From positions 4,561,501 through 4,625,500 of the forward strand of contig NZ_LT629710.1 in the NCBI RefSeq assembly GCF_900104535.1: a DNA stretch of 64,000 bases. The letters run 5' to 3'. Both the position numbers and the translations under genes were made by a program. Each line of letters opens with the position of its first letter. Within the stretch, counting starts at the first letter, position 1. The notes below the pieces were generated by a model. The model was not told the origin of the DNA. It saw only the letters and a list, made by a program, of their open reading frames with translations, and searched no databases. This DNA is from Nakamurella panacisegetis (lineage in GTDB: Bacteria; Actinomycetota; Actinomycetes; Mycobacteriales; Nakamurellaceae). Shown here one piece after another: positions 58,753 to 64,000 of the stretch.

Positions 58753-59412
58753 CTACGCCCCGTCCGGTTGGCCGGCTCCGATCACCTCGCCGGCCACCTC
58801 ACGCAGTGCGTCGAGCGCGACTGCCCCCTGCCGCAGCACCCGCGGGACCGGCCCGGTCACGTCCAGCACGGTCGATGCGATGCCGATCGGCGCCGTTCCG
58901 CCGTCCAGATACACGCTGACCTGGTCACCGAGCTGTGCGGTCGCGTCGCTGGACGTCAGCGCCGGCGGCTGTCCGCTCCGGTTGGCGCTGGACACGGCCA
59001 TCGGGCCGACCGCGCGCAGTAGATCCAGCGCGACCGGATGCAGGGGCATCCGCAGCATGACCGTGCCTTTCGCGTCGCCCAGATCCCAGGACAGCGACGG
59101 AGCGTGCTCGACAACCAGCGACAATCCGCCCGGCCAGAACGCCTCGATCAGCTTGCGCGCCACCGGGGGCACGGAGACCACGAGGCCGTCGATCGTGTTC
59201 CAGGAGCCGACGAGGACCGGTACCGGCATGTCCGGGCCGCGGCCCTTGGCGGCCAGCAACGCGCGGACCGCGGCGCTGTTGAAGGCATCCGCTCCGATCC
59301 CGTACACGGTGTCGGTGGGCATCACCACCAGTTCGCCACGAGCAGCGGCAGCAGTGGCGGCGTCGAGTCCGGCCCGGCGGTCAACCGGGTCATCGCAGAT
59401 GTAGGTCGTCAT
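58753..59412 (-). CDS. tsaC: L-threonylcarbamoyladenylate synthase (Sua5/YrdC/TsaC)
   Basis: A 219-residue YrdC-fold enzyme supplying threonylcarbamoyl-AMP for t6A37 tRNA modification. Key runs are GELVVMPTDTVYGIGADA, ALLAAKGRGPDMPVPVLVG, AFWPGGLSLVV and SSANRSGQPPA near the middle; the C-terminal STVLDVTGPVPRVLRQGA is typical. Gene order prfA-prmC-tsaC-wecA matches Rv1299-Rv1302. Confidence 0.93.
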   Translation of the reverse strand: MTTYICDDPVDRRAGLDAATAAAARGELVVMPTDTVYGIGADAFNSAAVRALLAAKGRGPDMPVPVLVGSWNTIDGLVVSVPPVARKLIEAFWPGGLSLVVEHAPSLSWDLGDAKGTVMLRMPLHPVALDLLRAVGPMAVSSANRSGQPPALTSSDATAQLGDQVSVYLDGGTAPIGIASTVLDVTGPVPRVLRQGAVALDALREVAGEVIGAGQPDGA

Positions 59413-59440
59413 CGTCTCTCTCACGGTCGGGCGGGCATGA

Positions 59441-60319
59441 TCAACGCGGCGGAAGGGTGACCCGTCGGGCGGTGACGAATCGCGGCCGCCCCGTCAGGTC
59501 CGGGTGGTCGGTCACGTCGGCCAGCACCCGGCGGGCCGACAGCAGGGCGGGAACCGACTCGCCCTGCGTGTCGTCGTGTTCGATGGCCAGGAAGCCGCCT
59601 GGCTTCAGCAGCGCGGCGCACACCGAGATCAACGGCCGAATGACGTCGAGGCCATCGGCTCCCCCGAACACGGCTTCCGCCGGGTCGTGTTCGCCGACCT
59701 CGGGCTCGACGGGGGTGCCGTCGGGCACGTACGGCGGGTTGGCCGTCACCAGGTCGGCCGTGCCGTCCAGGTCGGTGAGCAGCCGCTGGTCGTTGAAGTC
59801 GCCGCCGCGCAGGTCGATCGGGGTGCCGCCGCCGTCGATGTGCAGCTCGGCGTTCCGGCGGGCCCAGGCCAGCGCGCCGGCCGCCCGTTCCACCGCGTGC
59901 ACCCGGGCGTCCGGGCGGGCCTGCGCGATGCCAAGCGCGATGGCACCGCTTCCGGCGCAGAGGTCGACCACGACCGGATTCGGCACATCCTCGATCGACT
60001 GGAGGGCCCACTCGAGGAGAACCTCGGTCTCCGGACGCGGGATGAACACACCCGGTCCGACCTGCACGGTCGTCCGGCCCAGGTAGGCCTCGCCGGTCAG
60101 GTGCTGCAGCGGCACCCGGGCCGCTCGCCGGTCCACCAGGGCGCGGTACCGCTCGGTCCACTCCGGTTCGACCAGCGGCAGCAGTCCGAGTCTCGTCCGC
60201 GTCGTGCCCAGGAGGTGGGCGGCCAACTCCTCGGCGTCGAACTGGGGGCTGCCCACCCCGGCCTCGGTGAGCTTCGCCACGGCGGCCATGATCTGGACCC
60301 GCAGGGATTCACGCGCCAC
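59441..60319 (-). CDS. prmC: Release-factor glutamine N5-methyltransferase PrmC
   Basis: A 292-residue class I methyltransferase that modifies the GGQ glutamine of RF1/RF2. The helical N-domain ([12 protein letters not shown]) is followed by [15 protein letters not shown] motif [16 protein letters not shown] and the catalytic NPPY ([10 protein letters not shown]). It overlaps the end of prfA, its own substrate gene. The GTG at 60319 is preferred; an ATG at 60361 would overlap prfA further. Confidence 0.94.
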   Translation of the reverse strand: MARESLRVQIMAAVAKLTEAGVGSPQFDAEELAAHLLGTTRTRLGLLPLVEPEWTERYRALVDRRAARVPLQHLTGEAYLGRTTVQVGPGVFIPRPETEVLLEWALQSIEDVPNPVVVDLCAGSGAIALGIAQARPDARVHAVERAAGALAWARRNAELHIDGGGTPIDLRGGDFNDQRLLTDLDGTADLVTANPPYVPDGTPVEPEVGEHDPAEAVFGGADGLDVIRPLISVCAALLKPGGFLAIEHDDTQGESVPALLSARRVLADVTDHPDLTGRPRFVTARRVTLPPR

Positions 60320-61418
60320 GGGGACCACTTCCGGCGAGCCGTTCGGCGCGGTCGGCCGCATCCAGGCTGTCCAGCACGGCGTCCAGGTCCCCGTCGAGCA
60401 CGGCGTCGAGGTTGTAGGCCTTGAAGCCGACCCGGTGGTCGGCGATCCGGTTCTCCGGGTAGTTGTAGGTGCGCACCCGCTCCGATCGGTCGACCGTGCG
60501 AACCTGGCTCCGGCGGGCGTCGGCCGACGCGTTGGCCGCGACCTCCCGGGCTGCGGCCAGCATCCGCGCCCGCAGGATGCGCATCGCCGATTCCTTGTTC
60601 TGCAGCTGGGACTTCTCGTTCTGGCAGGACACCACGATCCCGGTCGGCAGGTGGGTGATGCGCACCGCCGAGTCGGTGGTGTTCACGCTCTGCCCACCGG
60701 GGCCGGAGGACCGGAAGACGTCGATCCGCAGGTCGTTCGGGTCAATGGGGACCTCCACCGGATCGTCGGCCTCCGGTGCGACGAAAACGCCGGCCGCGGA
60801 GGTGTGGATCCGTCCCTGCGACTCTGTTACCGGAACCCGCTGCACGCGGTGCACGCCGCCCTCGAACTTCAGTCGGGCCCAGACACCGTCGGCCGGCGCC
60901 GGCGAGCCGGGCGCTTTCACGGCGATGGTGACGTCCTTGTAGCCGCCGAGGTCGGACTCGGAGGCCGAGATGACCTCGGTCTTCCAGCCGTGCCGCTCGG
61001 CGTACCGCAGGTACATCCGCAACAGGTCACCGGCGAACAGGGCCGACTCCTCGCCGCCCTCCCCCGCCTTGATCTCGACGATCGCGTCCTTGGCGTCGTC
61101 GGGGTCGCGGGGCGTGAGCAGTTCGGCCAGCTTCGACTCGAGTTCGGCGACCTGCTCGGCCAGCGAGGTGGCCTCCAGGGCGAACGAGGCGTCCTCGTCG
61201 GCCAGTTCCAGGGCCGCGGCCAGATCACCGCGGGCGGTCTCCAGCGCGTTGGCCGTGGTGACGATCGGGGTCAGCTCCGCGTAGCGCCGGCCCAGCCGCC
61301 GGGCCCTGGCCTGGTCGGCGTGCACCGCCGGGTCGCTGAGCTGGTGCTGCAGTTCGGTGTACTCCGCGATCAGCCCGGCGGCGGGCCCTGCGGTCGCGCC
61401 CGAAGCAGTGGAGGCCAT
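60309..61418 (-). CDS. prfA: Peptide chain release factor 1
   Basis: A 369-residue class I release factor reading UAA and UAG. The GGQ loop is in [22 protein letters not shown], and the [20 protein letters not shown] block marks domain 1/2. A leading Ala/Thr/Gly-rich stretch (first ~15 residues) is extra to most family members. GGGAG precedes the ATG. Confidence 0.96.
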   Translation of the reverse strand: MASTASGATAGPAAGLIAEYTELQHQLSDPAVHADQARARRLGRRYAELTPIVTTANALETARGDLAAALELADEDASFALEATSLAEQVAELESKLAELLTPRDPDDAKDAIVEIKAGEGGEESALFAGDLLRMYLRYAERHGWKTEVISASESDLGGYKDVTIAVKAPGSPAPADGVWARLKFEGGVHRVQRVPVTESQGRIHTSAAGVFVAPEADDPVEVPIDPNDLRIDVFRSSGPGGQSVNTTDSAVRITHLPTGIVVSCQNEKSQLQNKESAMRILRARMLAAAREVAANASADARRSQVRTVDRSERVRTYNYPENRIADHRVGFKAYNLDAVLDGDLDAVLDSLDAADRAERLAGSGPRGA

Positions 61419-61470
61419 CGGCGCTCCCTTCTGGTTCGGAGAGGAATGAATGTCCTGCAGGATGCAGAAC

Positions 61471-61507
61471 GGCGCCCGCCAGACCCTCTCGGGGACTGAC
61501 GGGCGCC
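61471..61507 (-). terminator. Hairpin between rpmE and prfA
   Basis: GGCGCCCG (61471-61478) and CGGGCGCC (61500-61507) form an 8-bp stem around an inner CCC-TCTC-GGG hairpin, starting 10 bp after the rpmE stop. It may terminate or attenuate rpmE transcription before prfA. Confidence 0.7.
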
Positions 61508-61516
61508 GGGGAAGAG

Positions 61517-61729
61517 CTAGCGGCTGCGCTTGCCGTAACGAGCCTCGAAGCGCGCGACCCGGCCACCGGTGTCCAGGATCTTCTGCTTGCCGGTGTAGAA
61601 CGGGTGGCAGTTCGAGCAGACCTCGACGGTGATCTTTCCGCTGGTCTTGGTGCTGTGGGTGTCGAAGGTGTTGCCGCAGCTGCACGTCACCTCGGTGGCG
61701 ACGTATTCGGGGTGGATACCGGTCTTCAT
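61517..61729 (-). CDS. rpmE: Ribosomal protein L31 (zinc-binding C+ form)
   Basis: A 70-residue L31, [27 protein letters not shown]..., with four zinc-binding cysteines (CSCGN and [27 protein letters not shown]). It retains the C+ form, so no sign of a zinc-starvation paralogue here. Rho-PPOX-rpmE-prfA order matches Rv1297-Rv1299. Confidence 0.96.
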   Translation of the reverse strand: MKTGIHPEYVATEVTCSCGNTFDTHSTKTSGKITVEVCSNCHPFYTGKQKILDTGGRVARFEARYGKRSR

Positions 61730-61869
61730 GGGGTGGTTCCTTCCATCTTCAGTCCCTGATGGCCGCCGGGTCGCCCGCACTTGTGTGCGACGCGTGAACC
61801 GGAGCCGGACTCGACCTACCAGTCTGCCAGACGGCAGGGCCTTCCTCCTAAACGCGGCGGGCCGCCGGC

Positions 61870-62265
61870 TCATTCCGCCAGTGTCACGGCCAATGCGGCG
61901 AAGGGCCGCGGCGGCCGGCGGAGCAGGGCGTCGAACGTATACGGGGCGAAGGCCAGCCGGGCCGCCCAGCCGTACTTCCCGACGAGCGCGGGTCGCACCG
62001 CCCCGAGTTCGTCGGCCGACAGGATCCGCGCGGTGGCCTCGACCGCCCGTCCGCGCGGTTCGCCGCGCATCGTGCACGGCCCGATCAGCACCTGCCGGTT
62101 GCGCCGGATCCGCTTCACCTTGCCGGCCAGCGGGTTGGTCCAGACCACGAGCTCGTCGCCCACCCGGGCCGCCCAGACCGGCGTTTGCACCGGCGTCCCG
62201 TCACGCCGGAACGTGGTCAACCGCACGTACGGGGCCCGGGCGAGAAGGTCCAGCGGGGTCGTCAT
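61870..62265 (-). CDS. PPOX-class F420-dependent oxidoreductase-like protein
   Basis: A 131-residue split-barrel flavin/F420 protein: [60 protein letters not shown] is the TIGR03666-type pattern. F420 dependence is the family norm in actinobacteria but not shown here. TACCGT (62273-62278, minus) is 7 nt before the ATG, suggesting leaderless expression. Confidence 0.83.
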   Translation of the reverse strand: MTTPLDLLARAPYVRLTTFRRDGTPVQTPVWAARVGDELVVWTNPLAGKVKRIRRNRQVLIGPCTMRGEPRGRAVEATARILSADELGAVRPALVGKYGWAARLAFAPYTFDALLRRPPRPFAALAVTLAE

Positions 62266-62351
62266 GTCGGTGACGGTACCGGCCGCCGGGACCGCGGCGG
62301 GGCGGCGACGATTCGGCCGGCCGTCCCCGGCTCCGGCCCGCGGATACCGGA

Positions 62352-62397
62352 CGGCCCCGGCTCGGTCGGACCCGAAGGTCCGTCGGGGCCGGGGCCG
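62352..62397 (-). terminator. Two-tier hairpin downstream of rho
   Basis: An outer 10-bp stem CGGCCCCGGC/GCCGGGGCCG (62352-62361 with 62388-62397) encloses an inner CGGACC-cgaa-GGTCCG hairpin (62367-62382). It ends 18 bp from the rho stop and would end the rho transcript. Confidence 0.8.
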
Positions 62398-62415
62398 GTC
62401 GGCTTCTCGCCGGAG

Positions 62416-64000
62416 TCAGACTCCGCTGGTCGTCTTGGCCACCTGCATGAGGAACTCGACGTTGCTCTTGGTCTTGCGGAGCCGGTCGAGCAGCAGTTCC
62501 AGAGCCTGCTGGGAATCCAGCGCGGACAGCACCCGACGGAGCTTGACGGTGATCGCGAGCTCGTCCGGGGACAGCAGCAGATCCTCCTTGCGGGTGGAGC
62601 TCTGGTCGACGTCGATCGCGGGGAAGATCCGCTTGTCGGCGATGCGGCGGTCCAGCTTGAGTTCGGCGTTGCCGGTGCCCTTGAACTCTTCGAAGATCAC
62701 CGTGTCACCGGCCGACCCCGTCTCCACCAGGGCGGAGGCGAAGATGGTCAGTGAGCCACCGTTCTCGATGTTCCGGGCGGCACCCAGGAACCGCTTGGGC
62801 GGGAACAGGGCGGTCGAGTCGACACCACCGGACAGGATGCGTCCGGAGGCCGGCGCGGCCAGGTTGTAGGCCCGGCCGAGGCGGGTGATCGAGTCGAGCA
62901 GGACAACCACGTCACGGCCCATCTCGACCAGACGCTTGGCCCGCTCGATCGACAGCTCGGCGACCATGGTGTGGTCGGCCGGCGGCCGGTCGAAGGTCGA
63001 GGCGATGACCTCACCCTTCACCGATCGCTGCATGTCGGTGACTTCTTCCGGCCGCTCGTCGACCAGCACGACCATGAGGTGGACTTCGGGGTTGTTGGTC
63101 GTGATGGCGTTGGCCACAGCCTGCAGGATGGACGTCTTGCCGGCCTTCGGCGGGGACACGATCAGCGCCCGCTGGCCCTTGCCGACCGGCATCACCAGAT
63201 CGATGATGCGGGTGGTCAGGATGTGCGGCTCGGTCTCCAGGCGCAGCCGCTCGTTCGGGTACAGCGGCGTCAGCTTGGTGAACTCCGGACGGTCCTTGGC
63301 CAGTTCCGGGTCCTGCCCGTTGACCGAGTCGAGCCGGACCAGGGCATTGAATTTCTGCCGGGTCGACGCCGATTCGCCGTCCCGCGGGGCCCGTACGGCA
63401 CCGGTGACGGCATCACCGCGCCGCAGGCCGTTCTTGCGGATCTGCGAGAGCGAGACGTAGACGTCGTTCGGTCCGGACAGGTAGCCCGAGGTCCGGATGA
63501 AGGCATACGAGTCAAGCACGTCGACGATGCCGGCCACCGGGACCAGCACGTCGTCGTCGCGGACCTCGGTGTCGGTCGGGGCGTCGGTGAAACGGTCACG
63601 AGTGCGCCGGTTCCGGTCCCGGAACCGGCGTCCACGACGATCGCCCTGCTCGTCGTCCTGACCATCGCGGTTCGGGCCGCTGTTGCGGTCCTGGCCCTGG
63701 CGATTGCCGTCCGGCCGATTGTTGTCCCGGCCGCTGTTGCGGTTCTGCTCGCGGTTCGGCCCGCTCCGATCCTGCCCGTCACGGTTCTGGCCGTCACGGT
63801 TCTGGCCGTCGCGGTTCTGGCCGTCGCGGTTCGGAGCGGGAGCGGCCGTCTCGGCGTCCGTGCCGGTGTCCTGGCTGCTCGTCACCTCACCACCGCGGTT
63901 GTCACGGTCGCGCCGGTTCCGCCGGTTCCGGCGGCTGCTGCGCGGGCCGTCCTCGTTGTCGTAGGACACACGCTCGGTGCGCTCGCCGCCCTGATTCGGG
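62416..64000 (-). CDS. rho: Transcription termination factor Rho, 5' end outside window
   Basis: The reading frame is open to the window edge, so at least 10 residues and probably much more of the N-terminus are missing. The OB-fold RNA-binding domain ([44 protein letters not shown]), Walker A ([11 protein letters not shown]), Walker B ([16 protein letters not shown]) and the Q/R loops are intact. Before the OB fold lies a long R/N/D/G/Q-rich insertion with a pentapeptide NRDGQ repeated several times, encoded by 15-bp tandem DNA repeats near 63781-63830. Confidence 0.95.
   Translation of the reverse strand, partial: PNQGGERTERVSYDNEDGPRSSRRNRRNRRDRDNRGGEVTSSQDTGTDAETAAPAPNRDGQNRDGQNRDGQNRDGQDRSGPNREQNRNSGRDNNRPDGNRQGQDRNSGPNRDGQDDEQGDRRGRRFRDRNRRTRDRFTDAPTDTEVRDDDVLVPVAGIVDVLDSYAFIRTSGYLSGPNDVYVSLSQIRKNGLRRGDAVTGAVRAPRDGESASTRQKFNALVRLDSVNGQDPELAKDRPEFTKLTPLYPNERLRLETEPHILTTRIIDLVMPVGKGQRALIVSPPKAGKTSILQAVANAITTNNPEVHLMVVLVDERPEEVTDMQRSVKGEVIASTFDRPPADHTMVAELSIERAKRLVEMGRDVVVLLDSITRLGRAYNLAAPASGRILSGGVDSTALFPPKRFLGAARNIENGGSLTIFASALVETGSAGDTVIFEEFKGTGNAELKLDRRIADKRIFPAIDVDQSSTRKEDLLLSPDELAITVKLRRVLSALDSQQALELLLDRLRKTKSNVEFLMQVAKTTSGV

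Overview
The window comes from a very GC-rich actinobacterium. The marker set is NucS, the AdnAB helicase-nucleases, MoeZ, a DUF3107 (TB9.4-type) protein, DUF3117, DUF2550, SigE-RseA-HtrA-TatB and a Rho with a long arginine/glycine/asparagine-rich N-terminus. Gene order matches several blocks of Mycobacterium tuberculosis (roughly Rv3201c-Rv3212, Rv1207-Rv1239c and Rv1297-Rv1321) brought together in one place. Overall it fits a Nakamurella-like actinomycete (Frankineae), but the genus is an inference.

Layout. 1-11.2 kb: 3' end of hrpB, DUF2631, an M20 peptidase, rlmN, a MOSC protein, an S9 peptidase, a ferritin-like protein, a DEAD-box RNA helicase, a PQQ-propeller protein and a hydrolase. 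11.3-18.9 kb: a PHP phosphoesterase, corA, a general stress protein, mrp, tatB and the cell-envelope stress cluster htrA-rseA-sigE, with a recognisable ECF autoregulatory promoter. 19.1-24.8 kb: an O-methyltransferase coupled to an M15 lipoprotein, divergent glgC/glgA, DUF3117, a crotonase and a small DUF protein. 24.76-25.87 kb: one intact IS481-family insertion sequence, the only mobile element seen. It sits exactly on a CTAG that supplied stop codons to both flanking genes. 25.9-34.9 kb: a leftward run adnA-adnB-folP2-DivIVA protein-SRPBCC-tagA, with a DNA-damage-type promoter in front of adnA. 35-46.3 kb: an alkyltransferase-like protein, DUF4192, moeZ, a metzincin-like DUF3152 protein, an EspC-like/DUF1023 pair, a catalytically degenerate LigD-polymerase-like protein, TetR, DUF3107, nucS and a sucrase/ferredoxin-like protein. 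46.3-64 kb: murA (fosfomycin-resistant Asp form), pduO, then a long leftward block rho-PPOX-rpmE-prfA-prmC-tsaC-wecA-atpI-atpZ-atpBEFHAGDC-DUF2550.

Most of the window is conserved chromosomal core. The less ordinary signals are: (1) the IS481 landing that keeps three genes terminated with one duplicated CTAG; (2) a 62-bp tandem repeat between atpD and atpC that copies the last codons of atpD; (3) the degenerate LigD polymerase domain; (4) a two-gene candidate type VII secretion substrate module; (5) the adnA promoter; and (6) a recurrent TANNNT hexamer 6-8 nt before start codons, marking at least a dozen probable leaderless genes. No tRNA, rRNA or CRISPR array was seen. The only non-coding stretch over 300 bp is 49244-49608, which holds the repeat array and a hairpin.
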